From positions 1,178,001 through 1,242,000 of the forward strand of contig NZ_CP095071.1 of assembly GCF_022919575.1 (NCBI RefSeq): a DNA stretch of 64,000 nt, written 5' to 3'. Made by a program: the position numbers and the translations under genes. The DNA is from Gracilibacillus salinarum. Lineage in GTDB: Bacteria; Bacillota; Bacilli; Bacillales; Amphibacillaceae. The stretch's first letter is position 1, and the number at the start of each line of letters is the position of its first letter. Below, in pieces: positions 1 to 8,940 of the stretch. The notes under the pieces are model-generated. The model was not told where the DNA came from. It ran no database searches and was given only the letters and a program-made list of their open reading frames with translations.

Positions 1-633
1 AGTTTCCTGAAGCAGCTCTTGCTTTATTTCTAATCGTAAAAATGTTCGATGCGCAATCCACATGATTACTAAACTAGATAAACTAGCTCCGAAGAAGAAT
101 AGAAATACCGGTAACTTAAAGTATAAATAGTATAAAGTTAAACACGCTGAAACTAGATAAATCGTTCGTACAGGGGAATAGACTGTTAACAAAATCGCAT
201 TTTTTACATAATTATATAATTTGTTATCGTAATGCACATACATTGGAAAAATATAGATCACCATTAGACCTAGTACAGCAGAAACAAAAAGCAGTACTTT
301 CTCCATCACTTGCTGCATGGCAGCATTATCAATCTGCAAAAAATGAAAATTTATATAAAGCATATACGCAAACAACAATATAAATATGCCTAATTTGTTA
401 GCGCGAATAAATTCCTTTTTATATGTTTGCCAGAATACTTTAAAAGCCGGAATATCTTCCTCCCCTTGTGACCATCTTCTAAAAATGGTAAACATGGCGA
501 CTGTACTCGGTCCAAAGCCGAATATCACAGCACCAGCTAATGTAAAACACACCCACAAAAAATTAACATATAAAAGGAGCAGTACCGTTTCTCCAAAAAA
601 ATAAAATTTGCTGATAAAGCCATTCCCCAACAT
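1..633 (-). CDS. DUF624 (YesL/YesV-like) membrane protein, 3' end outside window
   Basis: An open frame of 211 codons runs off the left edge without a stop. It begins MLGNGFISKFYFFGET after a strong AGGAGG ribosome site. Hydrophobic segments near residues 15-40, 85-110, 125-145 and 165-190 fit the small multi-pass DUF624 family, whose B. subtilis members YesL and YesV lie in the rhamnogalacturonan cluster. It follows the DUF1961 gene by 10 nt, so it is probably the last gene of the lpl operon. The family's role is not established; a part in oligosaccharide transport is inference. About 210 residues is the family norm, so little should be missing. Confidence 0.85.
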   Translation of the reverse strand, partial: MLGNGFISKFYFFGETVLLLLYVNFLWVCFTLAGAVIFGFGPSTVAMFTIFRRWSQGEEDIPAFKVFWQTYKKEFIRANKLGIFILLFAYMLYINFHFLQIDNAAMQQVMEKVLLFVSAVLGLMVIYIFPMYVHYDNKLYNYVKNAILLTVYSPVRTIYLVSACLTLYYLYFKLPVFLFFFGASLSSLVIMWIAHRTFLRLEIKQELLQET

Positions 634-643
634 AATGATCCTC

Positions 644-1330
644 CTATTCTGTTACTTTACGTACTTTTTTTACTGACAAATTCGCATAAGCTGCTTTCAT
701 TGGTGCCATTTGACGAAATCCAATTTTTCCACCTTGATAAACAGGTCCATAAGTAGCTCCATCATCCTCCCATTCCAATACAAGCAAATCATTGATATAA
801 AATAATACATGCTGTTCATATTTAATCAGTTTCATATGATATGGTGAGATTGCATCTTCTACTGGCGGCAATGGATCAGCCGCTTGTGTGACTAGGTGAA
901 ACCCATAGCTTTTCCGTAAATTACAAGTACGAAAAGCTCTTTCTTCCGCATACTTATGTCGAAAATATGATAAATGCAACGTATTAATCGCTCCAGAATG
1001 ATAATCAGGATAATATCCTGCTCGTTTCGGAAGAGTTGGATCGAACAAATCTTCACCTTCTTTTCCTTGGGCTGCGAAAAAAAGCATACAAAGACCTGGT
1101 TCTTCCAGCGGGTAAAAATCCCATTCAACCATGATTCTGTCAGGAAACTCAACAGGACACCACAATAACCAGTGAGCATGATCACCATGTTCATCAGGAT
1201 CTAACATATTTTCAAGCAATAGTTTATCGTTCCAGTTTCTTTTTTTTACTTGACCTTCAGTTATCCAATCTTCCACTGCAGCTTCGCCATTCAAGCTATT
1301 TTGATACACTATTTCTTCTGCTATAAACAT
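644..1330 (-). CDS. DUF1961 family protein (YesU-like)
   Basis: A 228-residue soluble protein without signal peptide. The concanavalin-like beta-sandwich character, the aromatic clusters (HWLLWCPVEFPDRIMVEWDFYP near residues 53-74) and the ending GKIGFRQMAPMKAAYANLSV match DUF1961, whose B. subtilis member YesU is encoded in the rhamnogalacturonan cluster. A lectin-like or lyase role on pectin oligosaccharides is plausible but not shown by any motif here. The start has an AGGAGG site 8-10 nt upstream. It lies 278 nt after lplC and 10 nt before the DUF624 gene. Confidence 0.85.
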   Translation of the reverse strand: MFIAEEIVYQNSLNGEAAVEDWITEGQVKKRNWNDKLLLENMLDPDEHGDHAHWLLWCPVEFPDRIMVEWDFYPLEEPGLCMLFFAAQGKEGEDLFDPTLPKRAGYYPDYHSGAINTLHLSYFRHKYAEERAFRTCNLRKSYGFHLVTQAADPLPPVEDAISPYHMKLIKYEQHVLFYINDLLVLEWEDDGATYGPVYQGGKIGFRQMAPMKAAYANLSVKKVRKVTE

Positions 1331-1423
1331 GATTGATTTTCCTCCTTAACATCCGTAGAAAGACGGAAACAAACAACTACCTGCCTGTATATTTGATAGT
1401 CATTTGTTCTCATCTTTCATTCC

Positions 1424-1586
1424 CGGGCAGAATAAATGGATGGAAGTGCTTGTTCAAAAATGAGGACCAAATCGCAAGAAATTCAATGCAGCGTAGCATC
1501 AAGTAACACAAATATATGCCAGCCAACGCATAAATTCACAGCGTTTTTCCGGACCTTTTTGAACATCCTTTTGAATCTTCTGCCCG
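1424..1586. repeat. Long-range inverted repeat between lplC and the DUF1961 gene
   Basis: The 9-bp arms CGGGCAGAA (1424-1432) and TTCTGCCCG (1578-1586) face each other across about 145 bp in the 278-bp gap of the lpl operon. The gap holds no convincing gene. The arms could close a structured transcript segment or be chance. Confidence 0.35.
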
Positions 1587-1608
1587 AGCTAATATTTATT
1601 CATTGCTA

Positions 1609-2487
1609 TTATCCTTTCACAGAGCCTAGCATGACACCTTTAGCAAAGTGCTTCTGTAAGAATGGATAAAACAATAATATTGGAACCGTCGCAACTACAA
1701 TTACAGCAAGCTTGACAGACTCTTCTGGCGGTTCATATAAGGAAGCCTCCTGTAAGTCACCTAAACCAGTATTTGCTACCATTACTAACTGCTGTAATAA
1801 TAATTGGATAGGCCATTTTGATGTATCTGTCAAATACAATAACGCTTGAAAAAAGTCATTCCAATAAAAAACAGCATAAAACAAAGTAAACGTAGCAATA
1901 ACAGGCTTAGATAACGGCAGCATGACTCGCCAGAATGTTTGAAATTCCGTACAACCATCTATTTTCGATGCATCCTCCAATTCTTCAGGAAGCTGTTGGA
2001 AGAATGTTTTTACAATGATCAAGTTAAACGGATTGATCGCAAGCGGCAGAATTAATGCCCAAATCGAATCTAGTAAACCTAAACTCTTTACAAGAAGATA
2101 CGTAGGAATCATTCCACCACTAAATAACATGGAGAAGAGAATCAAATTCAAGATTAAATTTCGACCTACCATATTTTTTCTTGATAACGGATAAGCCATT
2201 GTTAATGTCAAAATCATACTTATCAATGTTCCTATCACCGTTACCAAAATAGAAACGCCTAAACTGCGAAGAACTGCATTCGTCGAGAATATATAATCAT
2301 AAGCATTGGTTGTAATTTCGTTTGGTATGATAAAGAATGATCTGCTCGCAATTTCTGATTCTGTTGCAAATGAACCACCAACTACATATAGAAAGGGAAC
2401 AACGGTGACAATCCCTACAATTGCTAAAAATATGTGATTAAAAATATCAAAAACCCTACCTGGGCCAGTATTATGCATACGGTGCAT
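1609..2487 (-). CDS. lplC: ABC sugar transporter permease, LplC/YesQ type
   Basis: A 292-residue inner-membrane permease with six predicted hydrophobic segments. The EAA-loop contact for the ATPase is visible as EELEDASKIDGCTEFQTFWR near residues 168-187. Such permeases of the CUT1 family pair with an LplB-type partner and a large lipoprotein, importing oligosaccharides with a shared MsmX-type ATPase encoded elsewhere; no ATPase gene lies in this cluster. The start is the ATG with GGAGGT 8 nt upstream; a nearer ATG is in another frame and stops at once. It follows lplB by 37 nt. Confidence 0.93.
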   Translation of the reverse strand: MHRMHNTGPGRVFDIFNHIFLAIVGIVTVVPFLYVVGGSFATESEIASRSFFIIPNEITTNAYDYIFSTNAVLRSLGVSILVTVIGTLISMILTLTMAYPLSRKNMVGRNLILNLILFSMLFSGGMIPTYLLVKSLGLLDSIWALILPLAINPFNLIIVKTFFQQLPEELEDASKIDGCTEFQTFWRVMLPLSKPVIATFTLFYAVFYWNDFFQALLYLTDTSKWPIQLLLQQLVMVANTGLGDLQEASLYEPPEESVKLAVIVVATVPILLFYPFLQKHFAKGVMLGSVKG

Positions 2488-2524
2488 GTTTCATACCTCC
2501 AGTTCCATTCGTTCAATTTCAAAT

Positions 2525-3478
2525 TTAAAATAAACCACTCTCGCCAACCTTCTTCGCCAATCGGTCTGCACCGACTATGAGTACGATACCAACAATTGAT
2601 TTAAACAAACCTACGGCTGTACTGTAACTAAATGCCCCTTCTGTTATACCGACAAAATACACATACGTATCAAATACATCCGCAACGCTACGGTTTAATG
2701 AGTTAGACATTAAGTAGATTTGTTGAAAACCGGTATCTAAGAAGTTACCAAGTCGCAAGATTAATAAAATGACAATCGTACTGCGTAATGCTGGTAACGT
2801 AACGTGCCAAAGTCTACGGAATCGGCCAGCCCCGTCTACAATCGCAGCTTCGTACTGCTCCTGATCGACACTAGCTAATGCCGCTAAGAAAATAACCGTT
2901 CCCCATCCTGTTTCTTTCCACATAATCTGTCCAATGATCATCGGTCTGAACCAATCTGGACTGGAGAGGAAATTCACTTCTTTACCAATTAGACCTGATA
3001 ATAATTCGTTTACAACACCACCACCCGTTGTTAAGAAAACATAGCTGACACTGGCAATGATTACCCATGACATAAAGTGAGGGACGTAAACTAAGGTTTG
3101 TAAGGTACGTTTATAGAAACTTAAACGAATTTCATTCAGCATTAACGATAAAATAATTGGAGCAGGAAAAAAGAACACCAAATCATATAGAGCTAAAATA
3201 AACGTATTCCGTAACAATCGGAAAAAATCTGGATTGGAAAAGAAATATTGAAAATGTTCAAATCCTACCCATTCACTGTTCCATACACCGAGGAAGGGTG
3301 AATAATCCTGAAAAGCAATGACGATTCCCCACATCGGTACATATTTAAATAAAATAAAGTATATTAAACCTGGCAGAACCATGAGGTAGAGCCATTTCTC
3401 TTTCAATATCTGATTCCATTTACTTTTCTTTCTCGGCTGATCTACAGCTTTCACTGATTGCTCTTGTACATTTTCCAT
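2525..3478 (-). CDS. lplB: ABC sugar transporter permease, LplB/YesP type
   Basis: A 317-residue CUT1 permease with a charged cytoplasmic N-terminus (about 28 residues), then six hydrophobic segments starting with KWLYLMVLPGLIYFILF. The EAA loop is EQYEAAIVDGAGRFRRLWHV, about 205 residues in. It should form a heterodimer with LplC. By neighbourhood the cargo is a rhamnogalacturonan-derived oligosaccharide; this is inferred from the adjacent pectin enzymes, not from the permease itself. Confidence 0.93.
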   Translation of the reverse strand: MENVQEQSVKAVDQPRKKSKWNQILKEKWLYLMVLPGLIYFILFKYVPMWGIVIAFQDYSPFLGVWNSEWVGFEHFQYFFSNPDFFRLLRNTFILALYDLVFFFPAPIILSLMLNEIRLSFYKRTLQTLVYVPHFMSWVIIASVSYVFLTTGGGVVNELLSGLIGKEVNFLSSPDWFRPMIIGQIMWKETGWGTVIFLAALASVDQEQYEAAIVDGAGRFRRLWHVTLPALRSTIVILLILRLGNFLDTGFQQIYLMSNSLNRSVADVFDTYVYFVGITEGAFSYSTAVGLFKSIVGIVLIVGADRLAKKVGESGLF

Positions 3479-3522
3479 CGAATCCCCTCTTACTCTAAAA
3501 TTTGAATGGTTACTGCTGATAA

Positions 3523-3556
3523 GGATAAAAGCAGGCTCTTATCACCTGCTTTTATC
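3523..3556 (-). terminator. Stem-loop between lplA and lplB
   Basis: GATAAAAGCAGG and CCTGCTTTTATC pair as a 12-bp stem in the 100-bp gap after the binding-protein gene. A hairpin at this place often stabilises or partly terminates the transcript so that binding protein exceeds permease. The T-run is short, so partial read-through is expected. Confidence 0.65.
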
Positions 3557-3578
3557 TATTTCACCTTTTCAGCATCAA

Positions 3579-5108
3579 TTATTGAGCATCTTGATGTAAT
3601 TGGTTGATTTCTTCCATGTATTCTGTACCACCAGAGCTCTTCCAGCGTTCTACCGCTTCCTCAAGCCCTGCTTCGTCAATCTGACCAACAATATATTTAA
3701 TACGAGCATCGATAATGATATTGTCCAGCTGTTGGCCTTTTTTCGAATAAACTTCGGAAATATAGGATTCTGCTGGATTCGCTACGACGATATCTTCATT
3801 CTCAACCTTTAATGTTTCTTCCAGCTCACGTAAAGGAGTTGATTCTGCTTTAAGAGATTTAGGTTCAGGAAGATACATAAGCATTTGGTTGAAACCGTCA
3901 ACTTCTGCTTTAAGAGCTGCATCATCTGTTATTTTCGATTCATATTTTCCATCAACAATTTCATAATGTTGTCCCTCGATACCATTTTCAGCTAGAATTT
4001 GTGCTTCCTCATCATTCATTTTGTCAAGGAAATCCAATACTTGCTTCAATTCTTCTTCTGATTTTACTGATGTTTTCGATACAGCAAGCATACCGGAATA
4101 CCCAGAAGTCGGTAAATTGTTTAATCCTGCTTCCGTTTCTACCGATTTAATTACAGTGATTGGATCCGCGTTATCCGGATTTGCATCAACAATTTTCTCT
4201 TGAATACGGTGACCTTCATCAAGTACATTAACCTGAACGCCCGCTTCACCAGCAACAACTGGTTCTGACCATTGTGCAGGATCCATTACCGCAAAGTCTT
4301 CGTTAACAAGACCTTCATCATACAATTTTTTAAAGAAATTTAAGGCTTCCATATAGTTATCATCCATAAATGCTGGATAAAGTTCACCATTTTCATCTTC
4401 GCCCCATTTATTAGGAACGCCGAACCATGTTTGCATAACATCCCACGGTCCTTCATATTTAGAAACTACCATACCGTACGTATCATCTTGTCCATTTCCA
4501 TCAGGATCTTCTTCTGTAAACGCTTTTAACATATTATAGAATTCATCGATTGTCTTCGGTTCTTCTAATCCTAGATTCTCCAACCAGTCTTTACGAATAA
4601 TTACACCATTTCGCCCTAAATCCCGAGCACGGTACATACCATAAACCTTGCCGTTAATAGAACTATTATTTAGGATGATATCATTTGCCTGACTTAAGTT
4701 CGGATAGTCCTCCAGATAAGGTCCTATCTCCCAGAATGCTCCATCTTCTACTGCACTAATAAAACTTGGCGATTTACTAGGTACATACATCACATGCGGA
4801 AGATCACCAGACGATAAGGTGATGTTGAATTTGTCTTCCAAGTTACTGTTTGGCACCCATTCCATCGTAATGTCTTTATTGGTGTACTCTTCAATTTTCT
4901 TAAGTACTGGACTGTCATCAGTAGGTGGTTCGGTGGAAAAAGTTGGTACGAACACACGCAAGTTCATTTTTTCACCAGAGCTTTCCCCATCTGAATCTCC
5001 ACCTGAATCATTGCCCGCTGTTTCACTATCATCACTACAACCAGCGACTAATAAAATTCCTACAACTAAAAATGCTAAAATAACGTAACGAAACCATTTT
5101 GCTTTCAT
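3579..5108 (-). CDS. lplA: Sugar ABC transporter substrate-binding lipoprotein, LplA/YtcQ type
   Basis: A 509-residue extracellular lipoprotein. The frame is open 24 codons further upstream, but the start at 5108 has GGGAGGG just before it and gives a proper type II signal, KWFRYVILAFLVVGILLVAGC, with the lipid-bearing Cys at residue 24. An acidic Asp/Ser/Gly/Glu-rich linker follows, then a large family-1 solute-binding domain (NLRVFVPTFSTEPPTDDSPV onward). It is first in the lplA-lplB-lplC-DUF1961-DUF624 transcript, behind a cre-like box about 130 nt upstream. The ligand is probably a rhamnogalacturonan oligosaccharide, from context. Confidence 0.92.
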   Translation of the reverse strand: MKAKWFRYVILAFLVVGILLVAGCSDDSETAGNDSGGDSDGESSGEKMNLRVFVPTFSTEPPTDDSPVLKKIEEYTNKDITMEWVPNSNLEDKFNITLSSGDLPHVMYVPSKSPSFISAVEDGAFWEIGPYLEDYPNLSQANDIILNNSSINGKVYGMYRARDLGRNGVIIRKDWLENLGLEEPKTIDEFYNMLKAFTEEDPDGNGQDDTYGMVVSKYEGPWDVMQTWFGVPNKWGEDENGELYPAFMDDNYMEALNFFKKLYDEGLVNEDFAVMDPAQWSEPVVAGEAGVQVNVLDEGHRIQEKIVDANPDNADPITVIKSVETEAGLNNLPTSGYSGMLAVSKTSVKSEEELKQVLDFLDKMNDEEAQILAENGIEGQHYEIVDGKYESKITDDAALKAEVDGFNQMLMYLPEPKSLKAESTPLRELEETLKVENEDIVVANPAESYISEVYSKKGQQLDNIIIDARIKYIVGQIDEAGLEEAVERWKSSGGTEYMEEINQLHQDAQ

Positions 5109-5236
5109 CTTGACCCTCCCATAGTTTGACAAGTTTTTGACGAGCACATTACTAATTTCTATTTCTACACCTTTCATCATCCACCCTTTCTTTATTGAAA
5201 TTTGGAAAGGAAGTAATGTGTCTCGATAAACTAAAT

Positions 5237-5251
5237 ATAAAACGCTTTCAT
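5237..5251 (-). promoter_or_regulatory. Candidate cre (CcpA) box upstream of lplA
   Basis: ATGAAAGCGTTTTAT on the minus strand matches the Bacillus cre consensus WTGNAANCGNWNNCW at all fixed positions but one. It lies about 130 nt before the lplA start, so it suits carbon catabolite control of the transporter operon. Confidence 0.55.
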
Positions 5252-5500
5252 TTTTCCATCAATATTCAATTTTTGTCTACTTACCAATTTTCATCCATCC
5301 CCTTAGTTATTGTAAGGGTTTACACAAAAGAAATATCACTTTTATAGCAGATTAACACTTTTTTGCACAGTACCACAAAACGCTTAATCACTAGCCAGAA
5401 GCTGATTTTCCGCACAGAGGCAAAATTGTATGTATTTTATAGCTTAAGAAAAAACGAGAAAGTTCACCTGGTCCTAACTAACAAAACAATATACAACTAC

Positions 5501-5720
5501 CTATAATATGGATTATGTAAACTGCATAGCGGTACGGTAATTTTGAAATGTTTCAAGTGCTGGGATACCGCTCCGTCCAACCACTCCGCGTCCTGCGGAG
5601 CCTATTTCCGGAGCTTTGCTAAGCAGATAAAGTATATCAACATTACCATTTTGTAAAAAAACTTTAGATTCCATAATCCATCTTATGAGAACCCATTTTC
5701 ATTGCTCAGCATGATTACTT
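5501..5720. repeat. Intergenic repeat family copy R1 (internally deleted)
   Basis: The left terminal repeat CTATAATATGGATTATGTAA (5501-5520) faces a degenerate right copy at 5671-5686; the conserved outer flank AGCATGATTACTT follows at 5708-5720. Inside, the outer edges of two GC-rich modules are fused at CGCGTCCTGCGGAG, so the copy looks like a deletion through the modules' shared palindrome. The rest of the 5181-5797 gap holds the lplA control region and a terminator; I see no gene in it. Confidence 0.85.
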
Positions 5721-5747
5721 ATGATCGATTTATTATTCTTCCTTAAC

Positions 5748-5788
5748 GTATAAAAGAAGAAATCCCCCTACTTAATCGGTAAGGGGCT
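5748..5788 (-). terminator. Terminator of the rhamnogalacturonan enzyme operon
   Basis: Just after the SGNH gene the minus strand reads CCCCTTACCGATTAAGTAGGGGG followed by a T-rich tract (TTTCTTCTTTT). It separates the enzyme and regulator operon from the lpl operon. Confidence 0.7.
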
Positions 5789-5797
5789 CAAGATTAA

Positions 5798-6424
5798 TCA
5801 ATTTGTAACTATCATTTGTAATTGTTCCGCAATGATAACAGCAATTTGGTTTGCGCCTTTCTCTGTAAAATGAGTATGGTCGGTTCCATTCACATCTAGC
5901 ATGTAGTACGTAGTCGCTTGATTGAATCCGACTTCTGTCAGATGTGCAATGCTTAACGACATTAAATCGAGTAAGAGACATTCCTCTTCTTCCGCCACTT
6001 CTTTCATAGCATTACAATAATCGTTAAAATCTATTAAAAATTCACCTGAAACATAATGCAAGCGTGCTACCGGCGTAATTAGTACAGGCGTCGCATCATG
6101 AGATCTTGCTGCTTCAATATACTGCTTTAAATAATGTTTGTAATCCGTATAAGGGTCGGTGTATCTTTCTGGTTTTTCCTTTGTTGCATCATTATGGCCC
6201 ATTTGGATCAGCAGATAATCACCTTTTTGCAGCTCCTTCTCGATATCTTTTAATCTACCTTCTTCAATAAACGTTCTTGAACTCCTGCCACCAATAGCAT
6301 GATTACGAATCGTGTATCCTGGTATATACGCTGCCAGGAATTGACCCCACCCCGCTTGAGGTACTTGTTCCTTTGGGTAGGTTTGACAAGTAGAATCACT
6401 TGCCAAAAAAATACTCGATTTCAT
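5798..6424 (-). CDS. SGNH-family esterase, probable rhamnogalacturonan acetylesterase (YesT/RgaE-like)
   Basis: A 208-residue cytoplasmic SGNH hydrolase. The blocks are in order: ASDST (Ser nucleophile, about residue 9), GGRSSRTF (block II Gly), MGHNDA (block III Asn) and DHTHF (block V Asp and His, near 188-191). Rhamnogalacturonan acetylesterases such as B. subtilis YesT have this layout and remove acetyl groups from galacturonate units. Its ATG comes straight after the TAA of the glycoside hydrolase gene, so the two are translationally linked. The absence of a signal peptide implies action on imported oligosaccharides. Confidence 0.9.
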   Translation of the reverse strand: MKSSIFLASDSTCQTYPKEQVPQAGWGQFLAAYIPGYTIRNHAIGGRSSRTFIEEGRLKDIEKELQKGDYLLIQMGHNDATKEKPERYTDPYTDYKHYLKQYIEAARSHDATPVLITPVARLHYVSGEFLIDFNDYCNAMKEVAEEEECLLLDLMSLSIAHLTEVGFNQATTYYMLDVNGTDHTHFTEKGANQIAVIIAEQLQMIVTN

Positions 6425-8929
6425 TTACTCATTCCTTTTCCCTATTATTTTTATTGGTCCAAATAATCCTGAAGGCAATATTTGATGATCCATTTCATTT
6501 GCACTGTTATTGGTGATAGAAATGTGCAATGTGTTTTTTCCGTTCAGCAAATAATCTGAGGAAAATGCCACGCTATAAGGGGACCACATTTTCACCTTTG
6601 CTGGTGAATCGTTCAAAGTTACTTCCGCTATTTCATGTACCTCTCCTAGATCAATCACTAGCTTCTCGACATCTTCCCCATCATAATCAAAGTTAAATTG
6701 ATATTCCATTGCACCTGAGAAATACTGCAACTCCTCACACTTTGCCCAATCCAGTAGCTCTGTTCGATTCCAAGCATCCTTTTGGTTTAGGAGCTGTAAT
6801 GTAGGCGTCCATTCTTTCGCTACAACCATCGGCTTCACTTGCGTTTCTATCGTGCCAGATCCATGACCAGCTGCCCAAATAATGGATTCTCTTCTTGGGA
6901 GAGTTAAATAGTAGCTATTGTCAGCTGATTTAACTAGTAAACTTCTTTCACCTGTCCAAGGGTTCCATTGTTCATCAGGCTGATCAGCCCTAAACTGGAT
7001 ACTACCCTCGTAATTGTTGTCTCCTTCATTCGTCATAAAGTAAAATAGGCGACCATCTTTTTTGACTTTCGTTATTCGTAGATCTTGGTGATCTCCTGTT
7101 AGATCAGCATAACGATGCATTGTTAGCTGTTCTAGTAAAGACTTATGATCTTCAATAGCTACATCAATTGTTTTAAAGTCCGGAAGCTGTTGTGTGTTGG
7201 AAACAACATAGACGTTACCTCCTTGATCAGCAAAAAGCTTTAATTGATTCAAAACACTGTTATCAAACTGTGACCATTCCAACTCATCGACTACAACAGC
7301 TAGATATGATTGTTCACCAATTAGCAGACGACCATTCTTTACCATGACTTGCCCGTCTTTAAATAGTGATTCATGTACATAATTAAATTCCATTTGATTT
7401 TGATAAAAGGTCGCAGCCACTTTCCAAGGTATATAATGATCAAGTGCCAAAATTGCGATCTCCGTCTGATTAACACTATCTGCCATGAGCCAGCTAATCC
7501 GTTTGATATACGTACTGAAGTAGGAGTAGTATGGCCACCACACATTATTCAATCCTACATCTGGCGGACGTTCATGACTTCTTTCTCTCCCCTCAACTGA
7601 ATAGTAAAAGGCATGGGGACAAAATAAGTTAACACCTCTTACTGCTAACCAATCGGTATACCACTTCATATCAGAAGCGGATAAATTCCAACTGTTATCC
7701 AACCCACAGACACCGAGATATTCATTTAAGTTTCTTCTACGGCCATAATGTCTGGCTGCATCACTGCCACACTTACCGGCAGTAGAATGCTCACCAGTAA
7801 TACCTTTGCCATCTTCCGGCGCTACCCATCTCCAAACAACATCCTGACCTGGAATAGTAAAAGGCTTCAACAAACCGATATCATCACTTTTTGCTGGATG
7901 ACCAGTTAAATACAAGTTATTTTCTTTACACCATTTTGCTATTGGTATGTAGTAGCTTTCGAGCATTCGTTTGTCTATCGCCTTATGATATGTTTGCCTG
8001 ATCCTAGACGTTTCCGCTCCTATATCAAAAAATAATCCAGGCAAGTCTTCAACATGAAGTCCTTCTTGATACAGATAAATTTCAAACCGCTTCGTCCATG
8101 CCAGGTAACCACGCTTTGCATTTCTTCCGGTAATGTCAGGCTCATCCGTAAACATAGCAAAGATCGTATTCCCAAAGTAATTTCCTACTTTTTCTTTATA
8201 CCTTTCATGAGTTAAATCGATAAAGGATTGAACAGCGGCTGGATTCAATAAATCAGCAGAGGGTGGAGCATTTCTTTCACCATCATCTTGATCCGGATGC
8301 ACGCCACGAATTGTCCCTTCTGTATACCCTTCTATTAAAAAAAGACATGCATAATCATCTTTTTTACGATTGTTTGCCTGGAAGAAAGAATGAATCACTT
8401 CTGCTGGAACCGCGGCCTTTTCTTGATCAACCTTTACTACTTGGGCATTTAACGGATAGAGGCATGTCGTATGGCGAGCATCATACCCACCACTTTCTTT
8501 TTTCAATGCTATATACACAGCGACGATTCGATCGCCTGACTCCAGTGGCACTTCTGCAGGTCGGTCCCAATCATTGATCACCTCTGCCTTTAAGCCTCTG
8601 CTTGCAAATGTCGGTTCCTGTTCCACTACTTTTCCATTAGCAGCACCTGAAGGATACATCGCTTCATCATATAATATCACGTGCATATTTCGATTAGCTG
8701 CTTCCTTCACTGCGAACTGGACATATTCCATAAATTCTTCTGACAAATATTTGGTCTGTTCGGGGATCCCTTTACGCGGGTGTAATACGAAGCCATCTAC
8801 CCCTTTTTGTTGAAAATCTTCTATTTGCTGCCGTAACACGTCTTTATCAAGTCGGTCATTCCAAAACCAGAACGGCATTGGTGCAAACTCTGATGCTGGT
8901 TGAAGAAATTGTTGATATAATTCATCCAC
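6425..8929 (-). CDS. Large glycoside hydrolase, GH106-like (putative alpha-L-rhamnosidase)
   Basis: 834 residues, no signal peptide. The N-terminus (FAPMPFWFWNDRLDKDVLRQ and GVDGFVLHPRKGIP, residues 15-55) resembles the start of the TIM barrel of GH106-type alpha-L-rhamnosidases, with acidic candidates in ILYDEAMYPSG and FTDEPDITGRN. The last 110 residues (from about 720) form a galactose-binding jelly-roll of the GH2/GH106 sort. Location in a rhamnogalacturonan cluster supports release of rhamnose from imported oligosaccharides. It is 11 nt after the regulator gene and abuts the esterase. The family assignment is moderate; it could belong to a related unclassified GH group. Confidence 0.7.
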   Translation of the reverse strand: MDELYQQFLQPASEFAPMPFWFWNDRLDKDVLRQQIEDFQQKGVDGFVLHPRKGIPEQTKYLSEEFMEYVQFAVKEAANRNMHVILYDEAMYPSGAANGKVVEQEPTFASRGLKAEVINDWDRPAEVPLESGDRIVAVYIALKKESGGYDARHTTCLYPLNAQVVKVDQEKAAVPAEVIHSFFQANNRKKDDYACLFLIEGYTEGTIRGVHPDQDDGERNAPPSADLLNPAAVQSFIDLTHERYKEKVGNYFGNTIFAMFTDEPDITGRNAKRGYLAWTKRFEIYLYQEGLHVEDLPGLFFDIGAETSRIRQTYHKAIDKRMLESYYIPIAKWCKENNLYLTGHPAKSDDIGLLKPFTIPGQDVVWRWVAPEDGKGITGEHSTAGKCGSDAARHYGRRRNLNEYLGVCGLDNSWNLSASDMKWYTDWLAVRGVNLFCPHAFYYSVEGRERSHERPPDVGLNNVWWPYYSYFSTYIKRISWLMADSVNQTEIAILALDHYIPWKVAATFYQNQMEFNYVHESLFKDGQVMVKNGRLLIGEQSYLAVVVDELEWSQFDNSVLNQLKLFADQGGNVYVVSNTQQLPDFKTIDVAIEDHKSLLEQLTMHRYADLTGDHQDLRITKVKKDGRLFYFMTNEGDNNYEGSIQFRADQPDEQWNPWTGERSLLVKSADNSYYLTLPRRESIIWAAGHGSGTIETQVKPMVVAKEWTPTLQLLNQKDAWNRTELLDWAKCEELQYFSGAMEYQFNFDYDGEDVEKLVIDLGEVHEIAEVTLNDSPAKVKMWSPYSVAFSSDYLLNGKNTLHISITNNSANEMDHQILPSGLFGPIKIIGKRNE

Positions 8930-8940
8930 TTGTATTCCTC

